Assembly: GCA_029247315.1 (NCBI GenBank)
Contig: JAQWLM010000074.1
Span: 1 to 27,531, forward strand
Origin: AAA164-E04 sp014239995
GTDB lineage: Bacteria; Verrucomicrobiota; Verrucomicrobiia; Limisphaerales; AAA164-E04
Direction of reading: 5' to 3'
Length of the DNA: 27,531 nucleotides
Made by a program: the position numbers and the translations under genes. Below the pieces are notes generated by a model that worked only from the letters and a program-made list of their open reading frames with translations, was not told the origin of the DNA and ran no database searches. Positions 14,916 to 24,219 of the stretch are shown here, piece after piece (the first letter of the stretch is position 1; each line of letters begins with the position of its first letter).

Positions 14916-16940
14916 ATGAGCAAAAAAGCAAGCACCAGGAAAGTGACCAAGGGGGATAACATTGAGTCAATGCTGCGCGAGGACCGTATCTTCAAACCAT
15001 CGAAAGAGTTTTCCAAGCAGGCCCACATTGGTTCCATGGCCCAGTATAAGAAACTTTACAAACGGTCCATTGATGATCCTGAAGGATTCTGGAGTGAACA
15101 GGCCGAGAAGGAATTAATCTGGTCCAAGCCATGGTCCAAGGTCCTGCAATGGAAGGCCCCCAATGCCAAGTGGTTTTTGGGTGGTCAAACCAATGTCAGC
15201 GTGAATTGTCTGGATCGATTCCTCGATTCATCCAAGGCCAACCAGGCTGCCATTATTTGGGAAGGCGAACCAGCAGCTCCCGGTATGCCCGGGGAAGAGC
15301 GCACATTGACGTATCGGCAACTGCATCGCGAGGTGTGTCAGTTTGCCAATGTCATGAAGAACAGAGGCATCAAGAAGGGAGATGTGGTCCTGATTTACAT
15401 GCCCATGGTGCCGGAAGCGGCGGTCGCCATGCTTGCCTGCACCCGTATCGGGGCCATCCACTCGGTTGTTTTTGGGGGATTCAGTGCACAGTCTGTCGCG
15501 GACCGTATCCAGGATTCGCAGGCTAAGATGGTCATTACCTCCGATGGCGGATACCGTCGTGGTGGGGTGGTACCTTTGAAGGAAAACGTGGACAACGCGC
15601 TCAAAGTGAAGGTCAAAGGGCGTTTCATCACCAAGTCCATTGAATCGGTGATTGTGCTGCGGCGAACCAAGCAGAAGGTGAGCATGAAAAAGGGGCGCGA
15701 TTTCTGGTGGCATGAGGAACAGGCTCAGGCGTCTGCTGATTGCAAGCCCGCCAAGTTGAACAGTGAACACCCCTTGTTTATTCTTTATACGAGTGGGTCC
15801 ACTGGAAAACCCAAGGGGATCCTGCATACCACTGCCGGTTATCTGCTGGGGGCAAAACTTTCCTCCAAGTATGTTTTTGACCTCAAAGACTCCGATGTCT
15901 ACTGGTGCACTGCTGACATTGGATGGATCACGGGCCACACTTACGTTGTATACGGTCCCTTGGCTAACGGGGTGACCACCTTGATGTATGAGGGAGCTCC
16001 GAATTGGCCTGGTCCAGATCGTTTCTGGAATCTCGTAGAGAAACACAAGGTTTCCATCCTTTATACTGCTCCGACGGCCATCCGTGCCTTCATGAAGTGG
16101 GGTGAAGAATGGCCGGCCAAGTATGACCTCAGTTCCTTGCGCCTCTTGGGTACCGTGGGCGAGCCGATCAATCCGGAGGCTTGGATGTGGTATCATCGAG
16201 TGATTGGTCAATCCCGTTGCCCGATCGTGGATACTTGGTGGCAGACTGAAACAGGTGGGATCATGATTTCTCCCCTCCCTGGGGTGACGCCTACCAAGCC
16301 CGGTACGGCAACATTGCCTTTCTTTGGGATTAAGCCCGAGGTCGTGGATGATCAGGGGAAGGCTGTGCCAAAAAATACAGGTGGAAAACTGGTGGTTCGC
16401 AAACCTTGGCCGAGCATGCTTCGGGGAATCTGGGGAGATCCAAAGCGTTTCGTAGAGACATACTGGAGCGAGGTGAAGGGTAATTACTTCACGGGGGATG
16501 GCTGTCGTCAGGACAAGGATGGTTATTTTTGGATTGTAGGCCGGATCGATGACGTGTTGAACGTTTCCGGTCACCGTATCGGTACCGCTGAAGTGGAAAG
16601 TGCCCTCGTGAGTCATCCAAAGGTTGCCGAGGCGGCTGTGGTGGGGCGTCCGGATGAAATCAAGGGGCAGGCCTTGATGGCCTTTGTGACACTCAAGGGC
16701 ACAGCTACGGTCAGCAAAAACCTGCGTGACGAGCTCAGAAGCCATGTTGGGAAGGAGATCGGTCCCGTGGCCAAGCCGGATAATATTCGTTTTGCCGACG
16801 CTCTGCCGAAGACACGATCAGGCAAAATCATGCGTCGATTGCTCAAGCAAATTGCAGCGGGCCATACTGAGCTTCAAGGTGATACAAGTACGTTGGAAGA
16901 CATTGGTGTGATTGCTCAATTGAGCAAGGAAGAAGATTGA
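14916..16940 (+). CDS. acs: Acetyl-CoA synthetase (AMP-forming)
   Basis: Converts acetate, ATP and CoA to acetyl-CoA, AMP and PPi in the cytoplasm. The N-terminal ACAS_N region (MAQYKKLYKRSIDDPEGFW) is followed by the AMP-binding domain with the P-loop YTSGSTGKPKG, VGEPINPEAW and DTWWQTETGG. The C-terminal domain carries the hinge region (GRIDDVLNVSGHRIGTAEVE) and PKTRSGKIMRR, whose Lys637 is the site normally acetylated by Pat-type enzymes to switch activity off. At 674 residues it is slightly longer than the bacterial norm of about 650, the extra being a lysine-rich N-terminus. It is a single-gene unit with its own promoter at 14860-14887. The ribosome site is weak. Confidence 0.96.
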   Translation: MSKKASTRKVTKGDNIESMLREDRIFKPSKEFSKQAHIGSMAQYKKLYKRSIDDPEGFWSEQAEKELIWSKPWSKVLQWKAPNAKWFLGGQTNVSVNCLDRFLDSSKANQAAIIWEGEPAAPGMPGEERTLTYRQLHREVCQFANVMKNRGIKKGDVVLIYMPMVPEAAVAMLACTRIGAIHSVVFGGFSAQSVADRIQDSQAKMVITSDGGYRRGGVVPLKENVDNALKVKVKGRFITKSIESVIVLRRTKQKVSMKKGRDFWWHEEQAQASADCKPAKLNSEHPLFILYTSGSTGKPKGILHTTAGYLLGAKLSSKYVFDLKDSDVYWCTADIGWITGHTYVVYGPLANGVTTLMYEGAPNWPGPDRFWNLVEKHKVSILYTAPTAIRAFMKWGEEWPAKYDLSSLRLLGTVGEPINPEAWMWYHRVIGQSRCPIVDTWWQTETGGIMISPLPGVTPTKPGTATLPFFGIKPEVVDDQGKAVPKNTGGKLVVRKPWPSMLRGIWGDPKRFVETYWSEVKGNYFTGDGCRQDKDGYFWIVGRIDDVLNVSGHRIGTAEVESALVSHPKVAEAAVVGRPDEIKGQALMAFVTLKGTATVSKNLRDELRSHVGKEIGPVAKPDNIRFADALPKTRSGKIMRRLLKQIAAGHTELQGDTSTLEDIGVIAQLSKEED

Positions 16941-17103
16941 CCTCTCACAAGGCGCCTGCGCGTGCAGGCAGTGGCTGGATTTGGATTCTGAACCTGGCTC
17001 ATACATGCAAGGTGTCTCGTATTGCCATGGCTGCGGGTGATGTTTGAAAAACTGAAATATTACCTGTTTGCAGATGAGGCCCGAGGCCGCCTGTGTTTTG
17101 GCA

Positions 17104-17133
17104 AGGCACATCATCTTTGAAGATGGTGTGCCT
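17104..17133. repeat. Long inverted repeat between convergent acs and nupC
   Basis: AGGCACATCATCTT at 17104-17117 pairs with AAGATGGTGTGCCT at 17120-17133 through 14 positions, one of them G-T, around a two-base centre. It lies in the 214-base space between the ends of acs (plus) and nupC (minus), 21 bases from the nupC stop. A bidirectional terminator is the obvious reading, but neither strand has a clear T tract after the stem. The rest of the spacer holds a weaker GCCTGCGCGTGCAGGC hairpin at 16953-16968 and no gene. Confidence 0.55.
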
Positions 17134-17154
17134 ATGCCAGGTGCTGTCTAATCA

Positions 17155-18417
17155 TCAAACAAGGAGTCCAACCAGAGTTGCTGTGAGATAACAGGCCAGC
17201 AGGCCAGCAAACATGGCCCACAAGCCCAGCCGGGCAAACTCGGAACGTCGTTCAGGTATCAGGGTGCTGAGCCCCCCGATCTGAATGGCGATACTGCCAA
17301 AGTTGGCGAAACCGCAGAGGGCATAACTGGTGATCAGGAAGCTGCGTTCATCGAGTACCTCCCGGTTGGCGGTAAGAGAAAGGTACCCAAAGAGTTCATT
17401 GAGAACGATCCGCTTTCCAAGCATGCTTCCGACCAGTGGGCAATGTTCCCACGGAATGCCGATCAGCCATGCAAAAGGCGCATTGACCCATCCAAAGATG
17501 GTTTCCAGGGATATTGGGTGGGTAAATCCCATTTGAGTCTGTGGCCACTGGAGCAAAAAATTAAGCAGAGCCACCAGGGCAACAAAGGCAATTACCATGG
17601 CCATGACGTTCAGTGCCAGGATACCTCCTTCCTGTGCCCCTCTGCAGAGGGCGTCGATGCTGTTTCGGCTGGTTTGGGTGTTTTCAAGCTCTGATGAACC
17701 GGAGCTTGCACTCGGTTCGGTTTCCGGGATCAGGATCTTGGCAATCACCAGGGCGGCGGGGGCACTCATCAGGGAGGCTGTGACAAGGTGTCCAGCCATC
17801 TCTGGAAACCCTGCGTTGCGACCAAATTCTGCATAAACTGCCAGAATGCCCCCTGCGATGGTGGCCATACCTCCAGTCATCAGGGCCATCAACTCGCTCT
17901 GTGTCATTTTCAGTATGTAGGGTCGGATCAGTAGAGGTGCCTCGGTATGTCCGACGAAGCAGTTGGCCGCTGCGGCGAGGGTTTCACTGCCAGATGTTCC
18001 CATGAGGCGACGCATGACGCGTGCCATTGCGCGGACCACCCACTGCAGGATGCCCCAATGGTAAAGCAGGGAGGAAAGGGATCCTACCACGATGATGGTT
18101 GCTGAAATAGAGACCGCAAAGATAAAACTGTTACCTGCGCCGAAGGTGCTCTCGAGTATCGAGGTGCTGGCCAGGGGGCCAAAAACCATGGCCGCTCCTT
18201 CCTGTGAAACGTCATTGAGTTTCAATACGGCTTTTTGAGCGATGCTGAAGATTTCCATTCCAATGGAGGTCTTCAGGATCAGGATGCCGATGGCGCATTG
18301 CAGTCCCAATCCCCACAAAACAATGCGGATGGGGAACCGATCGCGATGGCGGGAGCATGTCCATGCCAGTGCGAGGATCATGCCTATCCCGAATAGACTG
18401 CGAAGGATTTCGATCAT
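17155..18417 (-). CDS. nupC: NupC-type concentrative nucleoside transporter (CNT family)
   Basis: Inner-membrane cation/nucleoside symporter of 420 residues, normal for the bacterial CNT family. Family signatures: FGAGNSFIFAVSISATIIVVGSL as the first helix-loop of the transport core (start of motif near residue 93), GTSGSETLAAAANCFVGHTE followed by APLLIRP, the second core element GGMATIAGGILAVYAEFG, and NELFGYLSL and SYALCGFANFGSIAIQIGG near the end. The gene lies 37 bases after rhaS on the same strand and so is probably the last gene of the rhamnose operon. That is unusual, and its substrate may be a nucleoside released during growth on the same material or something else; substrate assignment rests on family only. 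Confidence 0.9.
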   Translation of the reverse strand: MIEILRSLFGIGMILALAWTCSRHRDRFPIRIVLWGLGLQCAIGILILKTSIGMEIFSIAQKAVLKLNDVSQEGAAMVFGPLASTSILESTFGAGNSFIFAVSISATIIVVGSLSSLLYHWGILQWVVRAMARVMRRLMGTSGSETLAAAANCFVGHTEAPLLIRPYILKMTQSELMALMTGGMATIAGGILAVYAEFGRNAGFPEMAGHLVTASLMSAPAALVIAKILIPETEPSASSGSSELENTQTSRNSIDALCRGAQEGGILALNVMAMVIAFVALVALLNFLLQWPQTQMGFTHPISLETIFGWVNAPFAWLIGIPWEHCPLVGSMLGKRIVLNELFGYLSLTANREVLDERSFLITSYALCGFANFGSIAIQIGGLSTLIPERRSEFARLGLWAMFAGLLACYLTATLVGLLV

Positions 18418-18454
18418 GTCTTATGCATCATCGAGTCATGAACCGCATCCAGGC

Positions 18455-19501
18455 CTAAAAGTCATATGCATCGATGTTGTCCTTATTGAAGACAAGGATG
18501 TCCCCGAGCAGGACATGGTCATCCTCGATCTTCTTTTCCCCAAGCTTTCCGGCATCAAAGGAACTTGCGCCATCGGTAAGCTTTCCTGTGGCCAGGGCCT
18601 CGGCTACCTGGACGGTCAGGTAGCCGAGTTCTGCGGTATTCCATAGCACCACTGATTTGACAGTTCCGTCCTTGACATAGGATTTCATGCTGTTGGGGGT
18701 TGCCAGTCCGGTGACCATGATTTGTCCGTTTTTTTTTGCCTGGCGGACGGCTTCCGCTGCACCAGGAAAGGAGACGGAACTGATCCCGAAAAAGCCCTTG
18801 ATTTCAGGGTAAGCTTTCATGATGTCCTGCGTTACCTTGAAAGCAAGCTTCTGATCTTCATCGGAGGGCTTGATTGCCACCAGGCTGAGATTGGGGTGTT
18901 CGCTGGCCATGTGTGTCTTCATATGTTCGATCCAGATGTTCTGGTTGGCAGCGGTGAGATAGGCGGTGACGATGGCCACTTCTGTTTTTACACTGGGATT
19001 GCCAAGATCGTTTGCCATGGTATCCACCATGCCATGTGCAATGGCTTTTGCACTGGCCTGGTTGACAAAAAAGGCGCGTGCATCCTTCACTGCATCGGCA
19101 TCCCAAGCAATCACGTGTACGCCCTTGGCCCTTGCTTTGCGCATGGCCGGGGCGACCACGTCAGGATCATTGGGTGATACGGCGATCACATCCACGCCTT
19201 TCAAGGTGTATTGCTCAATCATGGAGGCCTGTTTATCGGGGGATCCATCGGTGGGCCCATCATAAATCAACTCGACATTGCCGAGATCTTTCGCGGCCTC
19301 TTGAGCCCCTGCGGCGCAGGAGGTGAAATAGGGGAGTCCCTTTTTCTTGGGAATCAGGCAAATCGTGATTTTTCGGCCACTCTCCTCGCCGGATGTCTTG
19401 CTGCTTGACTCTGATGGGCTTGGAGCGCATGCGCCCAGAAAGGCCGTGATACTTGCCAGGAGTATCGCGATGGAAAGATAGTGACGCGTCGAATTTTTCA
19501 T
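18455..19501 (-). CDS. rhaS: Rhamnose ABC transporter substrate-binding lipoprotein RhaS
   Basis: Periplasmic sugar-binding protein of the Peripla_BP_4 type, related to LsrB and RhaS. A lipoprotein signal ends in FLGAC (Cys25), followed by a Ser/Thr-rich linker, then ITICLIPKKKGLPYFT, the first strand of the binding domain. Later features are DGPTDGSPDKQASMIEQ, IAVSPNDPDV, VIAWDADA, GFFGISSVSFPGAAEAV, and VTGLATPNSMKSYV. At 348 residues it is normal. Its ATG overlaps the stop of the upstream permease gene by four bases (ATGA). Rhamnose is inferred from the operon containing rhaI; autoinducer-2 or another deoxysugar is the alternative. An A9 run lies in codons for KKN (plus 18729-18737). Confidence 0.88.
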   Translation of the reverse strand: MKNSTRHYLSIAILLASITAFLGACAPSPSESSSKTSGEESGRKITICLIPKKKGLPYFTSCAAGAQEAAKDLGNVELIYDGPTDGSPDKQASMIEQYTLKGVDVIAVSPNDPDVVAPAMRKARAKGVHVIAWDADAVKDARAFFVNQASAKAIAHGMVDTMANDLGNPSVKTEVAIVTAYLTAANQNIWIEHMKTHMASEHPNLSLVAIKPSDEDQKLAFKVTQDIMKAYPEIKGFFGISSVSFPGAAEAVRQAKKNGQIMVTGLATPNSMKSYVKDGTVKSVVLWNTAELGYLTVQVAEALATGKLTDGASSFDAGKLGEKKIEDDHVLLGDILVFNKDNIDAYDF

Positions 19502-20451
19502 GGTGTAGCTCGTTTATGACGTAAAAGTTTTTGGAACACAACCGAAAGAATCAGGAGTGCGCCCAGCGCCAGCAGATTCAATTCATCCCGATTCCAATGC
19601 CAACTGACAAATTCCCTGGTTTCATGGATGAGTAGGATGCCTAGACAGGTTCCAAGGAGGGATCCGCGTCCACCGAAGATGCTGACACCTCCGATGACCA
19701 CCGCGGTAATGACCCCGAGTTCCATTCCCATACCCATGTCAGCCTTGGCTGTGTTGCGTCTTGCCACGAGCAGGATGGCGGCAAGTGCCGAAACGCCTCC
19801 TGAAAAGGTGTAAATCGCCAGTAGCATGCGATCGACTCGAATCCCCGAGAATCTTGTCGCGGTCGAATTCAGGCCGATGGCATATACGTGTGTTCCGAAG
19901 GAGCGGGCGTGCATCATCCAAAGCATCACAACCAGCAGGCCGAGGAATAGCCATCCTGCTACCGGTATTCCAAGCCAAAGACCCTGTCCAAGCCACGCAA
20001 AGGATGACGGGAATCCTGAAACCGGCCTCGCCCTGCTGATGCCCTCCGCCACCCCCCGATAGGCAGCCATGGTGGCCAGCGTGATGATCAGGGGATGCAC
20101 TTGCATGCGCGTGATAAACCATCCGTTGAGGGCACCGCAGAGGATGCCAGCCAAAAGGGCTGCAAGGCAGGCCAATGGGAGTGGGCAACCCGACTGAAAA
20201 AGCATTCCCAGTGTAATCGCTGTCAGGCTCATGATGGCTCCCACAGACAGGTCAATGCCTCCTGTAAGGATGACAAGCGTCATGGGAATGGCAATGATTG
20301 CCAGTTCCCATGCATGTGTGGAGAGCTCGCGTTGTACATGCCACTGGATAAAGGCAGGATCAAGCTGCCCCATGAGTCCGAACAGGGATGCAACCAATAG
20401 GGCCAGAAATGTCTCTGGTTGCCACAAGATGTGATGGATTCTCTGTTTCAT
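19498..20451 (-). CDS. rhaQ: Rhamnose ABC transporter permease (RhaQ-like)
   Basis: 317-residue BPD_transp_2 permease. Hydrophobic helices fill the protein; family motifs are TGGIDLSVGAIMSLTAI near residue 64, LNGWFITRMQVHPLIITLAT near 110, the YAIGLNSTATRFSGI loop that contacts the ATPase, and VIGGVSIFGGRGSLLGTCLG. The gene overlaps both neighbours by four bases (ATGA). It would form the membrane channel as a heterodimer with the product of the gene just upstream. Assignment of the P and Q names between the two permeases is by position and is not firm. Confidence 0.85.
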   Translation of the reverse strand: MKQRIHHILWQPETFLALLVASLFGLMGQLDPAFIQWHVQRELSTHAWELAIIAIPMTLVILTGGIDLSVGAIMSLTAITLGMLFQSGCPLPLACLAALLAGILCGALNGWFITRMQVHPLIITLATMAAYRGVAEGISRARPVSGFPSSFAWLGQGLWLGIPVAGWLFLGLLVVMLWMMHARSFGTHVYAIGLNSTATRFSGIRVDRMLLAIYTFSGGVSALAAILLVARRNTAKADMGMGMELGVITAVVIGGVSIFGGRGSLLGTCLGILLIHETREFVSWHWNRDELNLLALGALLILSVVFQKLLRHKRATP

Positions 20452-21455
20452 GTCTTCCTCTGGTTGGAGATCCAGTGGTCTGCGAGGATCGCTCCGAGTA
20501 TGAACAGGCCCTGGATGGCCCTGGACCAGTAGGTGGCATCTTCACCCAGTTTCATGAAAATCAGGACCGTGGATATCATGGTCATTAACACCACGCCGCA
20601 GAGCACACCCCCCAGGTTGCCAATCCCCCCGTTCACGGCTGTGCCACCCACCACGACGCAGGTGATGACCAGCAATTCAAGTCCGACGCCGATTCCGGAG
20701 TCTACCACCGAAAGCTGAGGTACGCTGACCAACGTGGCGACACCGGTGAGCAATCCGGTCCACGCGAACACGAACACCTTGATGGGCTTGATGGGGAGTC
20801 CTGCCAGGCGTGCTGCATGCGGATTGCTGCCGATGGCGTAAATGCGTTTACCAATCGCCGTTTGATGCACCAACCAAAGGGACACAAGAAACACTGCCAG
20901 GGCTGTCCAAACGCTCACGGGAATTCCAAGCCATGTTCCGGTTCCCAGAAAACGAATGCCTGACGGCAAATCGGTGATCCACGTTCCGGCCATGATCAGC
21001 TCTGTGACACCTCTCAGTGCGGTAAGCATGCCAAGTGTTACAATGATGGAAGGGATGCCTGCATAAGCCACCAGCCACCCATTCAACAGGCCCAGAAGCA
21101 TCCCGATGCCAAGTGTCAGGGGGATCACGACCCCTGGTGGCCAGTTTCCGCGTGATAATGAGGCCATGGCTCCCATACAGGCAGCCAGGAGGCCCATCAT
21201 CGACCCGACGGAAATATCGATTTCACCTGTTACCAACACGAGCATCAAGCCACAGCTGATGATACAGATTGGCGCGGCCTGCACGGCAATGTCCCTCAGA
21301 TTCTGCCATTCCAGAAAGGTGGGATTCACCAGCGTTACGAGTGTTAGTAGGCAAAAAATGAAAAGAAAAAGCCCTGCGGCACGATAGCGCACCATATAGG
21401 CAAATACCTTTCTGATCCCGCCTTTCATGGGTGAGTGCATTGATGAGGAACTCAT
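20448..21455 (-). CDS. rhaP: Rhamnose ABC transporter permease (RhaP-like)
   Basis: 335-residue BPD_transp_2 permease, homologous to the downstream permease. Motifs: VTGEIDISVGSMMGLLA near residue 75, LNGWLVAYAGIPSIIVTLG near 123, YAIGSNPHAARLAGLPI (ATPase-contact loop) and VVGGTAVNGGIGNLGGVLCG. The N-terminus before the first helix is basic (GGIRKVFAYMVRYRA), as expected for a cytoplasmic start. Four-base overlaps with rhaT upstream and the second permease downstream imply translation in fixed ratio. Confidence 0.86.
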   Translation of the reverse strand: MSSSSMHSPMKGGIRKVFAYMVRYRAAGLFLFIFCLLTLVTLVNPTFLEWQNLRDIAVQAAPICIISCGLMLVLVTGEIDISVGSMMGLLAACMGAMASLSRGNWPPGVVIPLTLGIGMLLGLLNGWLVAYAGIPSIIVTLGMLTALRGVTELIMAGTWITDLPSGIRFLGTGTWLGIPVSVWTALAVFLVSLWLVHQTAIGKRIYAIGSNPHAARLAGLPIKPIKVFVFAWTGLLTGVATLVSVPQLSVVDSGIGVGLELLVITCVVVGGTAVNGGIGNLGGVLCGVVLMTMISTVLIFMKLGEDATYWSRAIQGLFILGAILADHWISNQRKT

Positions 21456-22963
21456 ATGTCCCTCCCTGAATCCGTTGGCAAGGATCGCCTTAGCAGTATC
21501 TCCTGAGTTGCCTCCTGGCGGCTAAGAATCCCCTGGTTGCATCCCCCGCACAACACCATGATACGGTCACTCAGGGAAAGGATTTCAGGAAGTTCAGAGG
21601 AAATCAGAAGGATGGCAGTTCCTTTTGCCGCGAGCGCTTGAATGATACGGTGCACCTCACTCTTGGCTCCGACATCCACGCCACGCGTGGGTTCGTCTAG
21701 AATCAGCAATGTTGGATGGGTATGGAGCCACTTGCCGATGACGATCTTTTGCTGGTTGCCCCCCGAGAGTGATTCTGCAGGCTTGGAAGGGGATTCGGTC
21801 TTGATTCCCAGTTGCGTGACCAGGTCCCCGGCGGTTGAGCGCATGGTTCCCTGATCAAGCCCGCGAAAGCACTCGTGATTGGCCAATGATGGAAGAAGCA
21901 GGTTCGTTTCAACCGAGAGTGGCAGGACCAGTCCCTGGAGCTGCCGATCCTCAGGGACCATGGCAATACCGTGTGCAATGGCATCCTGTATGGTAAGGCT
22001 TGTCCATGTGCGTCCTCCATAGAGGATGTTCCCGGAATCAAACCTGTCGACTCCAAAAAGAGCCCGTGCAATTTCCGAACGTCCTGCACCCACAAGTCCG
22101 GACATGCCAAGGATTTCTCCCGGCTGAATGTGGAAGGAAATGTCATTGAAAGCACCTTTTCGACACAGGGCACTTACCTCAATTACGGGCTGCTTTGTGG
22201 GTTTCACATTTGGCGAACTGGTCGGAGGGGCAACAGGGACCTCCCTGCCCACCATGTGCTTGATCAGGGTGTCACGGTTCAAGTCCTTGATGGCCCATGT
22301 TCCTACGCTTGCACCGTCGCGTAACACGGTGACCCTGTCCGCGAGTTTGAAGACCTCCTCAAGCCGATGACTTACATAAAGGATGCCTACACCTTGCTCC
22401 TTCAGGACATTTATCCTCCCGAACAGCGAAGCACTTTCCCGGGCGGAGAGGGAGGCCGTGGGTTCGTCCAGAATCAGGATGCGGCATTGGTGGATCAGGG
22501 CGCGTGCCATGCTGACCATCTGTCTCTGTGCCAGGGACATTTCACCCACGGGTTCCGTCACCGAGAGTGCCTCACCCAAAGTTGCCAGAATGTTTTGAGT
22601 TTGCTTACGCATGCTGGCTTGATTCAGCCAAATCCCGCAAGCCATTGCATGTTCACGGCCCACGAAGAGGTTGTCCACGGCGTTCAAGTGTGGAAAAATA
22701 ACGGGCTCCTGGTGGACAGCCACCACGCCGTGGGCCTCGATGGCATCAACCTTGCCAAGGGGAAGGGGAGCATCACGCCAGTGCACCTTTCCCGTGTCGG
22801 GGCGTTCCACACCGCTGAGAATCTTGATCAAGGTCGATTTTCCAGCCCCGTTTTCACCGCAAAGTGCATGGACTTCCCCTGCGATGATATCCATGGAGAT
22901 ATCTTTCAGGGCATGGGTTCCCCCGTATGATTTAGACAAGGCGTTGGTTTTTAGACGTTCCAT
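21452..22963 (-). CDS. rhaT: Rhamnose ABC transporter ATPase RhaT
   Basis: 503-residue double ATPase of the carbohydrate CUT2 type. Domain 1: Walker A GENGAGKST at 36-44, the signature replaced by MSLAQRQMVSMARAL as usual in this class, Walker B ILILDEPTASLSARE. Domain 2: degenerate Walker A GLVGAGRSEIA, signature LSGGNQQKIVIGKWL, Walker B LILDEPTRGVDVGAKSE. The asymmetry of a good and a degenerate site is normal for the family. It starts nine bases after the rhaI stop, the gap forming the palindrome AACCGGTT, and overlaps rhaP by four bases. Energy source for the RhaSPQ system. Confidence 0.9.
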   Translation of the reverse strand: MERLKTNALSKSYGGTHALKDISMDIIAGEVHALCGENGAGKSTLIKILSGVERPDTGKVHWRDAPLPLGKVDAIEAHGVVAVHQEPVIFPHLNAVDNLFVGREHAMACGIWLNQASMRKQTQNILATLGEALSVTEPVGEMSLAQRQMVSMARALIHQCRILILDEPTASLSARESASLFGRINVLKEQGVGILYVSHRLEEVFKLADRVTVLRDGASVGTWAIKDLNRDTLIKHMVGREVPVAPPTSSPNVKPTKQPVIEVSALCRKGAFNDISFHIQPGEILGMSGLVGAGRSEIARALFGVDRFDSGNILYGGRTWTSLTIQDAIAHGIAMVPEDRQLQGLVLPLSVETNLLLPSLANHECFRGLDQGTMRSTAGDLVTQLGIKTESPSKPAESLSGGNQQKIVIGKWLHTHPTLLILDEPTRGVDVGAKSEVHRIIQALAAKGTAILLISSELPEILSLSDRIMVLCGGCNQGILSRQEATQEILLRRSLPTDSGRDI

Positions 22964-22972
22964 GAACCGGTT

Positions 22973-24202
22973 TCAGGCGTAAGTGCTTTCCGGTTCGATC
23001 CCGAGATCTTTCCTGCGCTGCACGCGGTCAGACGTGATGGCGTCCTCGTAACCACTGGCTGCGTATGCGGCAAGTGGGTCCTCGGGCAGGTTGTGCTCCC
23101 TGCGCCACACCCTGAGCGTATCCGTCACATCGGTCATGAAAGCCCTTTGAAGGCATTGTTCAGCTTCAATAATGGCACCACGTTTCTGATGGTCACGCAG
23201 CATGTCAAATGGAACAAGCGAGGCTTTTGCGTATAGTTCCTGGGCCCAGGTGATGGTCTGGATCATGGCCGGGATTTTAGGTTTCAGGTTGTGGGATTGA
23301 TCAATCATGTATGCGATTGGTGGCAAGGAACCCAGATCTTTGGCAAAGGAATGGATCTCGGTGAAAATACGAAAGACCTGATACGGATCGATGGAACCGA
23401 GGGTGAGGTCATCGTCAGCATAGCGCCGATCGTTGAAGTGAAATCCTCCCAGGGATTCCTCATCAAGAAGCCATGCCACGATTTGCTCGATATTCTGTGA
23501 ACCATAATGGTGTCCGGTATCCACCAGGACCTTGGCTTGTGCCCCGGCCTTGTGTGCGAGGCACAGTGCCATGCCCCAGTCCGCAACATCAGTGTGGTAG
23601 AAGGCCGGCTCAAAGGGCTTGTATTCGATGAGCAGGGTTTGATCGCTTGTCAGGGCCTGATGGCATTGCTTGAGCAAAGTCTCGAAAGCGTGTTTCCTCC
23701 TGCGAATACTGTCCTGCCCCGGATAGTTGGTACCGTCGGCAAACCAAAGGGTGATGTTTTCGCTTCCACACTGTTTTGCTATTTCAATGCTATCGAGGCA
23801 ATGGTGGAGTGCCTGCGAACGGATCTGCGGATCCGGGTTGCCGAAGGATCCCAGTTTGTATGACTGGTCCTGGAAGAGGTTTGGGTTGATGCTGCCGATG
23901 CCGATGCCTTCCTTCCGCGCTGCCTGACACACCGACTCAGGTGAGTGTTCTTGAGTGAAATCCCAAAGTACGTGGACAGCCATGGAGGAACATGCACCCG
24001 TGAGACGGTGAACAGTTGCGGCATCCTTGATTTTATCGTAAACATCGATGGCAGATGCGGGCTGGTAATATTTTCCGAACCGCGTGCCTGTATCGGCGAA
24101 TCCCCAAGAAGGGAGTTCTATGTCCAGACTGTCGAGTGAGCGAAGCACGCATTCCTTTTGGGAAGAATCCATAGCGTTACTCAAACTACTCAAGACGGCC
24201 AT
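22973..24202 (-). CDS. rhaI: L-rhamnose isomerase, Pseudomonas type (RhaI)
   Basis: TIM-barrel aldose-ketose isomerase converting L-rhamnose to L-rhamnulose in the cytoplasm; metal dependent. The presumed metal ligands are readable: E193 in LLIEYKPFEP, D228 and H231 in VLVDTGHH, H255 in GGFHFNDRR, D263/D265 in YADDD and D301 in YMIDQSH. Their spacing equals that recalled for the P. stutzeri enzyme (E219, D254, H257, H281, D289, D291, D327) with a constant offset of 26, strong support for this family over a generic sugar isomerase. 409 residues from the ATG at 24202; Met11 at 24172 is an alternative start. First gene of the six-gene minus-strand operon. Its start lies 17 bases from a divergent gene. 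Confidence 0.93.
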   Translation of the reverse strand: MAVLSSLSNAMDSSQKECVLRSLDSLDIELPSWGFADTGTRFGKYYQPASAIDVYDKIKDAATVHRLTGACSSMAVHVLWDFTQEHSPESVCQAARKEGIGIGSINPNLFQDQSYKLGSFGNPDPQIRSQALHHCLDSIEIAKQCGSENITLWFADGTNYPGQDSIRRRKHAFETLLKQCHQALTSDQTLLIEYKPFEPAFYHTDVADWGMALCLAHKAGAQAKVLVDTGHHYGSQNIEQIVAWLLDEESLGGFHFNDRRYADDDLTLGSIDPYQVFRIFTEIHSFAKDLGSLPPIAYMIDQSHNLKPKIPAMIQTITWAQELYAKASLVPFDMLRDHQKRGAIIEAEQCLQRAFMTDVTDTLRVWRREHNLPEDPLAAYAASGYEDAITSDRVQRRKDLGIEPESTYA

Positions 24203-24219
24203 ACGATAGAAGCAAAAGC

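Noticed and set aside
15228..16745. A 505-codon open frame on the minus strand opposite acs.
   Set aside because: It has no recognisable domain and lies entirely opposite a complete, well-conserved acs gene; it arises from codon bias of the sense gene.
22367..22930. 187-codon plus-strand frame opposite rhaT.
   Set aside because: Antisense to a conserved ABC ATPase; the protein shows no known features.
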